A stretch of DNA of 64,000 bases from Azolla caroliniana (GCA_043228905.1 JBHGNT010000012.1:7750001-7814000), one strand, 5' to 3'; shown: positions 9,487 through 22,032, counted from the first letter of the stretch. The notes: generated by a model from the letters alone, not told the origin. Numbers and translations are program-made.

Positions 9487-12400
9487 CTACCCCCCCTTAA
9501 GACGAAGAGTGCGATGAAGAGTGTTACGAGTCGTCTTAGATGGAAGACCTGGCTTGTCAGGATATCGTCGATGAAAGTCCTCAATAAGAGCTCGAGCATT
9601 TACCACGTTCTCGACTGGTTCCCAAGTACGCTCGCTTGGACTATAGCCTAGCCAATCGACCAAATAGTAGAGCTTGTTGTGAACAATCTTGGAATCAAGG
9701 ATGGCAGCTACTTCGTACTCCGGTCTTGCTTCAACCTCGATCGCAGGTGGAGGTGGTAAAATACGATTCGGAATAGTGTTGTCGTGATACGGTTCGAGAA
9801 GAGAACTATGAAAAACCGGATGTATCCGTAGTTGCGAAGGTAGATCAAGACGAAAAGCGACATCATTAATTTTTCCGATAATACGGAAAGGACCTAACCG
9901 CCGATAGTCGAATTTATCACATGGTTGAGTAGGCTTGATGTATCGTCGTAATAGCCATACCCAATCTCCAATGTTTAAACTGGATGGAAGCCGATGATGA
10001 TCTACATAATCCTTCTGTGTTTGTTGAGCTTGTTGTAAATTAGTAGATAAGTCTGCTTGTATCTTGTGTAGCCGCTCCAAACGACCCTCTACAAAAGGAT
10101 TTATGGGTAACTCTGGAGTTTCGAATACACACTGCCGGGGATGATAGCCCATATAAGCATAAAATGGTGTAACCCTAGTCCATGAGTAGACAGAGTTATT
10201 ATACACAAATTCTGCAAAGTGGAGAATATCCGCCCAGTCATCTTGTTGATAACTTAGAAAACACTGAAGATATTGTTCCCGCATTTGATTCGTTCATTCT
10301 GCTTGTCCATCTGTTTGCGGGTGATAGCCAGAGGAGAGATTACAAGTGACCTTGAGCATTTTGAAGAGATGCTTCCAGAATTTCGAGACGAATTGGGGTC
10401 CACGGTCACTAATGATGCTATTGGGGAGGTTTTGATGTTGATATACCTCTCACATGACAGTTTCAGCGGTTTCTTCTCTAGTGATTTCCTTAGTACAAGG
10501 CAGAAAATGTGCCATCTTTGTATATCGATCTACTACTGTTAAGATCGGGTTGAATCCCTTTGAAATTGGAAGATCTGTGATGAAATCTAGAGAAATGGAT
10601 TGCCACGGCTTACTTGGAATTGGCAGTGGTTCCAATAAACCATATGGATGATGTCTTGGCATCTTTACCCTGCAACATGTATCACATGTCTGAACATAGT
10701 TTTCGACAAATCGTCGCATATGAGGCCACCAGAATGATCATTGTACTAAATCCAACATTTTAGTACTACTGAAATGCCCAACTGTATATGTGTCATGACA
10801 AGTTTGGACTACTCAAAGCCAACCAGAACCATTAGGAACAGACAAGAGTTTCTTAAAGAATAGTAATCCATCATGACATTCAAATTGTCGATAGTCTGTA
10901 CCTGGTTGTTGCGACTACGAACAAGATGCCCGAGAGGGATCAATTTGTGCTAGAATGGCTTGAGCGAAAGCATCTATCTTCAAGTCCTCACGTACGGTAT
11001 CAATAATGTGGGAATCCAATGGCATATCGAAAACCCACGTTGCTTGCAGTCGTGCTAGTCCCAGGATTACTTGCTTTTGGTTATCGAATGTTGGCTCACC
11101 AGGACGCGGTGCTAGATACGAGCGTCGTGATAACGCATCTGTCTTCCCTAAGTGTTGTTTCCCAGGACGATATGTAATTTTGAAGTCGAAACGAGTGAGG
11201 AATTGGGCCCACCGAGCTTGACGTCGATTTAATACATGAGCATTCTGGAAGTAGGCAAGATTCTTGTGATCACTGAATACAATGAATGACTTGATGAGAA
11301 GATCCCTCTAGAAAATGACTCCATTGCGTAAAAGAGTCCACTATTGCTAATAGCTCCTTATCATGAATTTCATAGTTGATTTCGGCGGCATCAAACTTGC
11401 ACGAGTGGAAAGCCACATGATGTAGCTTTTCATCATCGCCTTGTTGTGACAGAATGCTACCCAAGGCGAAATCTGACACGTCTGCCTCAATGATGAGCGG
11501 TTTTTTCGGATCAACATGGGCTAGGATAGGAGCTGATGTAAATGCCTTCTTAAGACTCTCAAAAGCCATGTATGCTTCTTTAGACCAAACAAACGACTGC
11601 CCCTTCTTGGTAAGTTGTGTGAGAGGTAGAATAAGCTTTGAGTAATCCTGTATAAACTCGCGGTAAAAATTGGCAAAGCCTAAAAAGCATTGCACATCTC
11701 GCAACGAACATGGATTCTACCACTCTACCATAGTTTTGACCTTAGCTAGATCCATAGAGATGCCTTCAGAGGAGATGACATAGCCCAGAAATTCCACTTG
11801 GTTGCACTCGAAACTACATTTTTCCAGTTTTGCATAAAGACCATGTTCTTGAAGCCGTTTTAGTACTAACAGTACATGAGAATCATGCTCTTCTTGGGTC
11901 TTCGAATAAACCAATAGATCATCCAAATAGATGATCAAACAAACATCCAAGAGATCTCGGAATATATCATTTGCCATGTGTTGGAAGACTGTTGGCGCAT
12001 TAGTGAGACTGAATAGCATGACCGTATACTCGAAGTGCCCATATCTAGTGCGAAACGCAGTCTTCCATTCATCTCCTAGTCGGATCTGTAAGAGGTTATA
12101 TGCTCCTTGTAAATCGATCTTTGTGAAGAACCTTGCACCATTGATCCGTTCTAAAAGACTTGAGATAAGGGGACTGCATACCTATTCCTGATGGTGACCT
12201 TATTCAAGCCATGGTAATCTACGACAAGACGAAATGATCCATCCTTTTTCTTGACAAAGAAAACAGGTGCGTCGGCTGGAGATTTCGAATGTCGAATGAA
12301 ACCGTTTGCCAGATTCTCCTCTATATAGGCTCGAAGGACTTCTAGCTCAGTTGGTGCAAGTTGTAGATCAATCCCATGGTGGCTCTTTTCCCAGTTGTAA

Positions 12401-12960
12401 AACAATGGGGTAATCATACGGTCAGTGGTGAGGAAGCATATTGGCTTGTACCTTATCGAACACATCAATATAATGACGATACTTCTCTGGAAGTTGAACT
12501 GTTGATTCCTCTTTAGTGGTGTTGGAAGGTTTTACTGATACCGCAAAGATGAACATTGGTTCCTTGCATCCTTCCTCACATAATTGATGTAGCGAAATGG
12601 TTGCAATCCTATGAGTAGATCCTCGAGTTTGTCAATACTGGATTTCTCTTGTTCACCAATCTATGTCTGGGTTATATAATTCAAACCATGGTAATCCCAA
12701 AACAATGAGATGTTTTGGGCTACTAATTATATTAAATGATACTACGCACCCAAAATTATCTAGGATAATATTAATTGGCTCTGACTCTTCTATGATATTT
12801 CTGGAAGCAATGGGACGACCATCAATGACTACTACGGAGGCTGGACAAGGGAGTTTTCTTAGGGATATCTGATGAGCTTAGGCAAAATTCCTATCCATAA
12901 AGCAAGAATTAGCTCCGGAATCTAGGAGTGCTAAGACATGTACTGGAGGGGTACTTTTGG
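9487..12960 (-). pseudogene. Chromovirus pol: protease, RT, RNase H, integrase, chromodomain
   Basis: Reading right to left on the minus strand: the protease motif LLDSGANSCFMD near 12890-12925; RT start with [16 protein letters not shown] near 12220-12265; RT catalytic YLDDLLVYS near 11910-11935; RNase H with IIEADVSDFALGSILSQQ near 11450-11500; integrase zinc region CDTC and core SLDFITDLP near 10560-10590, SDRGPQF near 10395-10415 and the E motif GYHPQTDGQAE near 10290-10325; and a chromodomain YEVAAILDSKIV...LVDWLGYSPSERTWEP at about 9620-9720, which in relatives binds methylated histone H3. The frame ends in a natural TAG at 9487, overlapping the polypurine tract. A TGA just after the integrase E motif (near 10287) and several frameshifts break it. 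Confidence 0.85.
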
Positions 12961-13095
12961 TACTAACTGTTACTTGAGCTAAGAACACATTGCTAACTTG
13001 CTTAGAGGGAATGGAACCACTAATGGGTTGCACAAATCTAGGGTTGTCCAACCAAACGGCTCCTATTTTGGCTGAACTTAGACGTTTAACTCTTC

Positions 13096-14252
13096 TTATA
13101 ATTGACTAAGGATATCAAATTTGTTTGATAAACTTGGGCTATTAGTACTATTAGGACTATCGGACACTCCTACCAAAATAGACTCTGGTTTAATACAAGC
13201 AACTATTTTATTTACATGTCTTCTTGGCCTATGTGGACAGTTTATTGCGATATGCCTTGGTCCTCCACAATAAAGACATAATCGATTTACTCGACACCGC
13301 TGCTTTTTTCTTCTGACAATGGTCCACGACGACATGTGGTGTCAATTTCCATTCGTGTTGGAGTATTTGCCGGAGATGCATGATATGGCTCCCTTGCAGA
13401 TGATTTTGCTATGACCGACGCGTATGTGGGCTCCGACCTGGTCCTTGGCATTTGTAACTGGCGTTTTGAACGTCATTCAAAAAGCCGGTTATCGCATCAT
13501 ACCAGTCAATTGATTGCCTCTGTGAGTGATTTTGGTTCTTCGGAGTAAGTCAGGAGTAAGTCTTTGACATCATTTCGTAGGCCATATCGAAATTGCTCCA
13601 TCAATGCTTGATCATCCCAGGGGATATCAGAGGCGAGTAGACGGAAATCTGCAGCGTAAGCGGAGGCTAGACGATCACCTTAACGTAATCGTCGGATTTT
13701 GTTGATTGTCGTCCTTATGCTATCAGTATCTCCAAAATAGGCTTTAAACTAGCTTATAAACTCTTCAAAATTATTTAGTAAGGGAGAACGTTTTTCCAAC
13801 AACAGAGCGAACCACGCCAAAGCTGACCCGCTCAATAGCGTGCCTACTGGACCCACTCGTGATGCATCGGTGGGATATCATGAAGGATGCATTTGAATGA
13901 CTAATCGTACCTAATTAAGGAATCCTCTGAACTGTGATTGTGTTCCATTGAATTTCATAGGAAGGCCGATCTTGGGTTCTTTATGAATCCCTTGAGTACT
14001 TGATCCTTGTTGTTGCAATGCTACAATGGTTGCTTCAAGTTGTTGCACGCGTAATGCTAACTCCCCATGTTGCTGTTGCAACTCCCCATGTTGTTGTTGC
14101 GTGTGCTGCTTTTCTAAAGAGATTTGTTGAAGATCCCCAAAAAACCGTTGATTTTCTTGTTCCAATGCGACAAACCTTTCTTTCAAGCACTGCAGCTCCA
14201 AGAAAACAGATTGGTATTCTTGAGCGCTAACAATTGCCATAGTATTGGAGGA
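13096..14252 (-). pseudogene. Chromovirus gag (coiled coil and CCHC knuckle)
   Basis: The likely start MAIVSAQEYQ is near 14240-14252. It is followed by a heptad-rich, glutamine-rich segment (many QQ and LE pairs, 13990-14230), probably a capsid coiled coil. The knuckle CLYCGGPRHIAINC lies near 13240-13290. The frame is broken in the middle (about 13340-13910). Confidence 0.75.
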
Positions 14253-14409
14253 AGGAAGGATAAGAAGATTAGTATGAAGGGAAGGAGGGATACGAAGCCG
14301 AAGAGGGTACCAAGAAGAGGGTACCAAGAAATCGGTTCAAACTGTCATGCAAGAGGTATGTCAACATCATGGCCTCCCCAATAGCATCTTGATAGTATTG
14401 TTCCTGACC

Positions 14410-14545
14410 GTTTGAACCAATTTGGTTCTTGATAATGCCATGTGCCTCTTTTTTATAGTGGCTTTAAGAATATTCTTGACATTTCTAGAATGTTCTAGAG
14501 AAATCTAGAATATACATGGATTTCCTAAGTGAAATAATAAATGGA
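14410..14545 (-). repeat. Truncated 5' LTR of the chromovirus
   Basis: Matches 9253-9386 but stops at AATAATAAATGGA. The remaining ~100 bp of the LTR are missing and the copia LTR sequence follows directly. Confidence 0.8.
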
Positions 14546-14886
14546 AGAGAGAGCGGAAGATACACTTATGAACAACACAAGATGGGGGATGAGTAACTAT
14601 ATTAAATTAGCATTATCATCATCATCATCAAATACAAAAATACCTACAATGAGGTATATATAGATCTCATGTGCAAGGGTGCACATATGTGAGTATAATA
14701 TAGGTACAAAGGTGTAAGTCATGTATTAAATGTACTTGGGAGTGGAGGATCTACAATATCCCACTTAAGTACAAGGTCCTATTTAAGGTGTTATAGTCAA
14801 CACTTCTAACTAGATTCTATCTAGGTAACTACGAAGTTACATGGTTGACTAACTAACTAAACTAAGTTGAGCTTGATCTCTCAACA
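14546..14886 (-). repeat. 3' LTR of the RT-less copia element, truncated
   Basis: Nearly identical to 18041-18384: one substitution (A versus C near 14720), one ATC unit fewer in a trinucleotide run, and a small difference at the very start. The first 100 bp present in the other LTR (17941-18040) are absent. It ends CTCTCAACA beside the polypurine tract. Confidence 0.9.
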
Positions 14887-14940
14887 CGCCCCCTCAAGCT
14901 CAAGTACGGGGCATCCGATGTCCGCGTTGACTTTCGACGT

Positions 14941-17769
14941 TCAGATCTTCAATTTGGTTGAATCGGCTTCGGCTTTGGATGGCCGGTATTGATTCTTTTG
15001 GCGTCGACGTTTTTGTGGCAGTTTTGGTGCCTCCCCCTCAAGCTTGTGATGAAGGCTTGTCCTGCGAAATTGGCCGACTATTTTCACCCATCGTGGGTTA
15101 CAAGCCACTTCTATAGAGCTCTCGGGCTCTTGTTCGGCCGCTACCTTCATCGTGAAGGCGTAATGATGGGCCATATACTCGTTGTAGCCGAGCCGAGTGA
15201 CGGGATTCTTCTCTCTAGAAGAGCATCAAAGTTTTTCGCTCGCCGATGTGAGCGCCTTCTTTACTCCGGGTGTACACATGATGGGTACACCAAACTCATT
15301 GTCTAGTGAGGGAGCCGATCCATCCAAATCATTGTCATTGGGGTGATCGACTTCGTATTCGGGCATCTTACCTTTGCCTTTGTCCAAGTTCGTACTTGGC
15401 CGCGACATGTTTGGGTCGCGTGGGGCCTCTTGTGGCCCACTAGGCCTCGCCATAATCGGACTTTCTTCGAACATGTGTTTGAAGCGATCTCCATCTTCTA
15501 CCTCTTGTTCGGCGGATTCCGGGTTAAGCGGAATTAGAGTTGAAGTTGTCTCCGATGTGTACCAAGATGCGGACTCGTCAAAGTCGACGTCTCGACTTAC
15601 ACGAACTTTTCGAATTGAGGAGTTATAGCACTTGTATGCCTTCTTCTCAGATGAGTATCCTATGAGGCTACATTCCTCCAACTTCGCGTTGGGCTTCTGT
15701 CGTTGTTCGTTCGGGATGCATACATTCGCAATGCTTCCGAACACCTTGAGGTGTGACAGGATCGGCTTCCTTCCGACAAGGAGCTCGTATGGAGTTAGCT
15801 CATGCACTCCATTAGTGGTGCATCGATTCATGAGATAGACGGTCGTGGATGCCGCTTCGGCCCAATAGAAATTCGGCATGTGCTTCTCATGCATCATGGC
15901 CCGTGCTACCTCGAGTATTTGCCGATTTTTCCTTTCAACGACTCCATTTTGTTGGGGTGCGTGTCAGCACGAGAATTCTCTCCAAATGCCTTCACTTTGG
16001 AGGTAGGAGGTGAATTCATCGGAGAAGTACTCCTTGCCTCCATTCGATCATAGGCATCGAATGTGCCGACCGGTTTCTTTTTCGACTTGCCCCTTGAGCT
16101 TTTGGAAGTGGGAGAACACTTCGCTTTTCTTCTTCATCAGGTAGATCCACGCGTAGCACGAGTAGTCGTCGATGAAGCTCATCTACCGATCGTCGGCGTT
16201 TGAGCCGGTCCACATACATCCAAGTGTACGACGTCGAGGTCTCTCCTTCGGGAATGGGAGTCGGTGTTGTTTTTCGAGTTGACACGCTTCGCATACTCGG
16301 TCGACTCGTTTCGACTCGAATGTCGGAATTTCGATGACGACTTCCTTTGTTTGCATAGCTCGAAGCCATTGGAGGTTTATGTGGTCGATTCTCTTGTGCC
16401 ACAACTCGATGCTTGTCTCGGTTTTGAGACCTTTGGCGTACATTGCCGATTTCACCTCGTTCGAATCAAGGATGAACATTTGGCCGTCTCTCCACCCCTT
16501 AGCTATGAGTTGGCCATCTTTCTCAATGAAACAACCTTCGTTGTTGAAGCAGACTTGCATGCCTTGCTCCATGATTTGGCCGATTGAGACCAAATTCTTC
16601 ATTATTGTGGGCACGTGCAAGACACTCTTGATGCAAGTTTGCTCGCCTTCTTTCCCGAATGGGACATTGCCGATGTGTCGAATGGGGTGCGTGGTGTCGT
16701 CTCCCGTCTCTATGAAGCCGGGTCGATCCGTCGTTCGTAAATCATGAAACCACTCTTTGTGAGATGTCATGTGATGTGAGGCGCCGGAGTCGACGAACCA
16801 CACGTCTTTCGAGTTGGAGGTGCTTGTGGAGTTGGAGGCCGACATAGAGTTCGCTCTATGCCTCATTACGAATAGTCCGTCGTAATCATCGTATTCGGAG
16901 TTGATGGCATAATTCGTGTGTTGTCGACTTGTGGAATCCGACTCGCTTCTTCTTTTTCGGCATTCCTCCTCGCGGTGGCCGATTTTGCCATAATAATTGC
17001 AAGTTGCGGGCCGCGTTTGCCGACCTTGTTCGGCGTGGAAGCTCCCCCTTCTTTCGAAGCTTCCTCGATGGCTTCCATGAAGGTTTGAGTTCCCTTCGTG
17101 TGATGGGCCAAATTGACCTCTTCTACCGTTGTGACCTCCTCCTCGGCCACCGTTCGAATTCAACAAGAACATTTTTCCTTCTGACCTCTTGCTTTTGGTT
17201 TGGATGTGGTTCTCTTCAACCAATAGCATTGATTGGAGGTCGAAGAATGGAGGGTTTTCTCTCGCCAAGATTGCCGTCCGTAATGGATCGAATCGTTGTG
17301 CGAGGCCGCCCAAGCATACTTGAACAATCTCGTCTTCGTCGACGTTTATGTTGATGGAGCCAAGTGAGTCACAAATGCTCTCGATCTTGGTGGTGTAGTC
17401 CGACACAGACATGTCTTTTTTCCGAATGTTGTTCAACTCTTGTCGGAATTGAAGCTTTCGGGTGGTCGTGTTAGCGACGAACATTTTCTTTAAGTTCACC
17501 CACACTTCTTTTGGCATCTTGGCGTCTCGAATGTGGCTAAGCATGTGGTCGTTTACACATGTTGTCAAGCAATACATGACTCGACTCGCCGCTTGCTCCC
17601 ATGTTGCGTAGTCGGCGTTCTTTGAATCGGATTGATTTTCTTGAACGTCGTTGATGTAGCTCCAATACCCTTGGCCGACAAGGTATTGGTTCATCTTGTA
17701 CGCTCAAGATGAATAATTTCTCCGGTCTAGCTTTTCACTAGGGAGCGAGCTACCCATTTGTGTGTTCAT
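14941..17769 (-). pseudogene. Copia gag-protease-integrase with stops and RT/RNase H deletion
   Basis: The gag start ATG is probably at 17769 (MNTQMGSSLPSEKLD), followed within 20 codons by a TGA where relatives have Trp. It then stays open from 17694 to 16183: UBN2-type gag, a zinc knuckle changed to CNYYGKIGHREEEC (second Cys lost), protease WFVDSGASHHMTS near 16780-16810 and pre-integrase LWHKRIDHINL near 16365-16400. Integrase continues with frameshifts and stops through 15226. Near 15090 the sequence jumps from NPRWV (start of RT in relatives) to the last residues of pol and the polypurine tract AAGCTTGAGGGGGAG, so about 1.5 kb of RT and RNase H are missing relative to the sister element at 3664-7299. 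Confidence 0.87.
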
Positions 17770-17928
17770 GTTGATTGTAGTGTCTTCTCTTCTTTTGCTT
17801 TTCTTCCTTTGATCACGTACATGTGCTACGTAGCGGCACTACAGTAGCCGATAGCCGAATTTTGTCGTTGGCGTCTCGAACACACAATCACGGAGTCGGG
17901 TGGGTTTAGTGGATTTTCTAAACCACAC

Positions 17929-17940
17929 GCTCTGATACCA
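17929..17940 (-). other. Primer binding site, initiator tRNA-Met
   Basis: Minus strand reads TGGTATCAGAGC directly next to the LTR start at 17941. Confidence 0.92.
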
Positions 17941-18384
17941 TGTTAAGAATTAAGTGATTAACTACGGGTTAATTAGTACCTAATTATGTGATTAAGTTAA
18001 GCGGAAGATTAAGTGATATGTGTGTATGTGTGTGAGAGGAAGAGAGAGAGGAAGATACACTTATGAACAACACAAGATGGGGGATGAGTAACTATATTAA
18101 ATTAGCATTATCATCATCATCATCATCAAATACAAAAATACCTACAATGAGGTATATATAGATCTCATGTGCAAGGGTGCACATATGTGAGTATAATATA
18201 GGTACAAAGGTGTAAGTCCTGTATTAAATGTACTTGGGAGTGGAGGATCTACAATATCCCACTTAAGTACAAGGTCCTATTTAAGGTGTTATAGTCAACA
18301 CTTCTAACTAGATTCTATCTAGGTAACTACGAAGTTACATGGTTGACTAACTAACTAAACTAAGTTGAGCTTGATCTCTCAACA
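17941..18384 (-). repeat. 5' LTR of the RT-less copia element (444 bp)
   Basis: Plus strand starts TGTTAAGAATT next to the primer site and ends CTCTCAACA at 18384, with TG...CA ends. Contains a short (ATC)n run and AGAGAG tracts. Confidence 0.9.
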
Positions 18385-20720
18385 TATTCCATATATTCAG
18401 ATCTTGATTTCCACACAAAATATTGTGATAGCTCCGTCAAAGCACAAGCCACCTTGATTGTAATGGGAACATCCATATTATCTTTCTTCCACCAAGTATC
18501 TCTTACTTGAATATACCACTGATCGTCTCACATTACTTTTTCAGGTATCCTAAATCGTATGGACGCCATTTTTTATTGACCAACGGTTCTCAATATAACA
18601 GGAGCATGATCAGAGAAAATTGTGCCTGGCGTAATCGTGATATTCCCCCATTTAAGACAAAGGCCTCCCCCACATAAAATCTATCCAATCTTGAAAGATT
18701 GGTTCCACCAATTCTCCTATGAGAACATGAGAATCACCCTGAGATCTATAGACATTAGGCATATGCCATGCATCCAAAATACTCAATTTCAAACACATTT
18801 GTTCCCAGACTACTAGTTCCTCCCCGTGAATTGTTGTCACACTCACTCCTTTCCTATCATTTGGGTCCTCAAGCATGTTAAAATCCCCTGCAACACACCA
18901 ATGAGGCACATTCAGTAATGCATTTGTAATTTCACACCAAAAGTGTTTCCTAGCCAATCCATGATTTGGCGCATAAATATTCAAGTAACCCCAAGTTGTA
19001 TGCAATCTTGTAACACAATATATTGTGCTCTGATCTCTTTACATATAATACTTGATTTCCAATGGTGTTATTGCCATACACACCCCACCCCGCCTTGTGT
19101 ACCACTAGTGCCAATAGCCGAGGACCAAAACATCTCCCAACTACCAGGTAATATAGTGCCATAGTTCCTTATTCGTTGCTCATTCAAATGATGTTCTTGA
19201 AACATCATAATATCCAACGGCCCATTTGTAAGACACTTTTGTAATGTTTGCCTTAACCTGCCTCTATATCTTCGGTACAAGGGGCCTCACAAGCCCTGAA
19301 CATTCCACGTGAGGAGCCTCATTAACAACCGCTAGAAGTCGAACCAGGCCCAAGCCTACAAGTTTTAGAGGATGGTTCCATGGAGCTTAGCCCCCCCCCC
19401 CCCCCCCCCAAATCTCCCATAATCACCATTTGGCCTTTGAGTATGTCACAACCTTCTTTAATGAAACGCCAATGATGATGGGCCCAAGCCTTGGCTTGGC
19501 TTTCCAGTACCTCATCTTCATGAATATAAACATACCCAAATCAAACAACATGTTTGAAGGTACATCCAATACAACATTCTTGTGGTTCATCCAAATTTGG
19601 AACCATTGAACAACTTGCATTCTCTAACCCCCTCAATAGTGCTTCCCCCAATTGAGGGCTTTGCACATATTTGACAAAATGCAAAACATGTCCTCTCATG
19701 GCCAACATCACATTTGGGTGATTCCATACATTTCTCTCATAACCACATAATGGAAAGGAATAACCGAGAAATGGGCTTTCCAATTGTTTTTGTCTAAATA
19801 AAACATGAACCCTTATTGCAATGGGTTCATGAACATCCTTAACACCCAAATGTTTTGTAAGTCGTGCCCAAAGGGGGCTGCATAATCAAGTATCAAAAAA
19901 GCACCACTTCCGGTATCCTCCTTCAACATCCCACACGTTCTTATCGTGACCTCATTATCCAATTTTCGTGAACGTAATGTTCTTTTCGAAGCAAATGTTC
20001 TAGTTACACACCCATCATTTGGATGGATGGTACCAACAATTTTCTCCCTTATCTCTGTAGTGGGTGTTGGTTGCGCTTGCATATCAGCTTCTATGTCCAA
20101 CACATTGTACGCACTAGGGGTGAGGCATGTCTCTTGCATAGGCACCGTACGTGTCTTGCACCCATGCTTAGCCTTTACATTCATCCATTAATTGTCTCAT
20201 GTTTCCCCTTGTGCCCTTACATCCATACAATCTTAGGCTAGTTTCTCTTGGCAATTATCTACCTCATGCCCCTCTTGTTTACAATACTCGCAACAACGTT
20301 TTTTTCCCCCAATTTAGCATTTCTCCTTGGACAATTCTTGGCTAAATGTCCCATTTGCCGATAATAGAAACATTGTCCAGGGAGTTTGGCAAACTCCACC
20401 TTTTTCTCTATAAAATCTCCTTCTTCATTTGGTAGCATTATCTTTGTAGGTAAGTTTTCGAGTAATCCTACCAAGATTTAGGCTAACGGAAATCCTGACA
20501 TTTTAGTTATTCACACAACCATATTTTCTTGGACCTTCACCACTGTTCCGATCCTCAAAGCTATCGCTCCAAACATCGGTAAATACTCCTTACGTAATCC
20601 CGGGAAGACAATTGTTAACGGAAATATCCGATCTCCTTTCCGTATTGCCTCCATAGGAGTAAAACCTTGTTTCCAAGGCATCACAAATGCACGAGCACCT
20701 CTTACATCAAGAGGACTATG
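18385..20720 (-). pseudogene. LINE ORF1 and ORF2 endonuclease, decayed
   Basis: Minus strand. ORF1 region (about 19813-20720) has LPTKIMLPNEEGDF and a zinc knuckle CFYYRQMGHLAKNC in which the second Cys is now Tyr, as in plant L1-type gag proteins (DUF4283 plus CCHC). ORF2 starts near 19280 with an apurinic-type endonuclease: IMMFQEHHL (catalytic Glu), then GYLNIYAPN and VAGDFNMLEDPNDRKG near 18870-18900, and SDHAPVILR near 18590-18620. The copy ends at 18384, where the copia LTR begins. The RT domain is absent. Frames are broken repeatedly. Confidence 0.75.
19391..19409. repeat. Homopolymer of 19 C
   Basis: Nineteen consecutive C residues within LINE sequence. Length may be unreliable in assembly. 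Confidence 0.9.
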
Positions 20721-22032
20721 TTTGTCATATATTGGTCATCTTTTTTATATTCAATCAATATGTCACCAAGCCAAATATTGAAGTATACAATTCCGTTTAA
20801 TTAGAGTACCATGTACAGGAGTAATCACATAGAATTCTTGAAGAATCCATATGAGCTATCACATAAATTTTGATTTCCTAGTTTTGGTTTTCAAATGTCA
20901 GTATAAAAAAAACTTTGAACATACATATTTCTTATACATAAGTGATCATGACCATGAGGATATATGTACATGTTGGAACCCACATGTAATATTTGAATAT
21001 ACATATCATACAATATATACACACAACTTTGGCACAACATCAAAACATGTAAAATCATGGCCACATTATGGTGGATGATTTGAAATCTAGTTTTCTAAGT
21101 GAGTAAATGTAGTCGACTAAATATGCAATCCAAACATAGGTCTATTATGCACACACATATTATACATGGCAATGTTTGGGGAACATCTCAAACATGACCA
21201 TTACGTAACACATGGACATGTCAACGCTCAGGTAACATCTCAAACACATGGACATGTCAATGCTCAGGTAACATCCCAAACATCACCACGTAACACCAAT
21301 GCATAGTTGATCGATTATACACACATACACATGACAATGTTTAGGGAACATCTCAAACACATGTACATGCCAATGCTCAAGTAACATCCCAAACATGACC
21401 ACATCAATATGTAACACTCACACTCTGGTGATCAACAACACACATATGTACATACATATGACAGTGTTAGGGGAGCATCTCAGGCACATGTACATGACAA
21501 TGCTCCAGTAACATCTCGAACACGGCCATATGTAACAACCACACATAATTACAATGTTGGTCTTTTCCTGTGGTTTCAATCCCGACTCCTTAACCCATCT
21601 TTGATTATATTAGTCATTTGTTAGTCAAACATTGAGGAAGAATGACACAAATGAATTGCCCATATTTTGTCAACATGATGTACACCTCATAGTGAATTGA
21701 GGATTTTTTTGAAGACACACATTTTGTACTTTTGATGGGTATTTACAGGAATTCAGGGAGCTTAAGTTGATGACGTTGCATTTATGAGTCGATTCGTTTT
21801 ACATTGACGGATCGATGGCGATGGAAGGAAAAAAAACGGTCGGTGGCAATATCGGGCAGAATAAATGATGCAAGAAATTGGCCAAAGCATCAATAATATA
21901 CTTTAAATGCAGCACCCCATTTTGGAGAATGGTTTTAATGCATTTCATGTAATGTAGTGAGGCCTGAATTTTCGGAAGAAGTTCCAATCCCAATCTTCAG
22001 AGTTTGGGTACACTCCCAATTCGAAGAGTTCG
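20721..22032. other. AT-rich intergenic region with diverged tandem repeat
   Basis: No gene is recognised. The stretch 21163-21545 holds a diverged tandem repeat, listed separately. The rest is AT-rich. Confidence 0.6.
21163..21545. repeat. Diverged tandem repeat, about 130-165 bp units, three copies
   Basis: The phrase ACAATGTTTGGGGAACATCTCAAAC recurs in variants at about 21163, 21328 and 21458, each followed by GTAACATC(C/T)CAAACA and ACATG(G/T)ACATG(T/A). Shorter internal repeats around CATGGACATGTCAA occur at 21211-21265. Confidence 0.7.

Larger units (their letters stand above)
9253..14545 (-). mobile_element. Ty3/gypsy chromovirus, decayed
   Basis: Minus-strand element with LTR pieces at 9253-9486 and 14410-14545 around a complete but mutated gag-pol: gag with coiled coil, CCHC knuckle, protease, RT, RNase H, integrase and a C-terminal chromodomain. 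Chromodomain-tailed integrases define the chromovirus branch of Ty3/gypsy. The right (5') LTR is cut off at 14545, where it meets part of the LTR of the neighbouring copia element. The shared ~136 bp of the two LTRs differ at about seven or eight positions, so the insertion is not very recent. Confidence 0.85.
14546..18384 (-). mobile_element. Non-autonomous Ty1/copia element lacking RT and RNase H
   Basis: Minus-strand element with LTRs 14546-14886 (truncated) and 17941-18384, initiator tRNA primer site at 17929-17940, gag-protease-integrase remains and a polypurine tract next to the left LTR (minus strand GAGGGGGCG, about 14887-14895). The internal part is only about 3.05 kb. The LTR copies differ at about three positions in 340 bp, so the insertion is recent, yet gag-pol carries stops and a large deletion. 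It sits in LINE sequence: LINE ORF2 resumes at 18385. Confidence 0.88.

Noticed and set aside
14385-14415. Primer binding site of the chromovirus
   Set aside because: Candidates (TGGTTCAAACGG, TACTATCAAGATGC on the minus strand) do not match a tRNA end well enough to call.
9253-14545. Target-site duplication of the chromovirus
   Set aside because: The right end of the element is deleted at 14545, so a duplication cannot be assessed.
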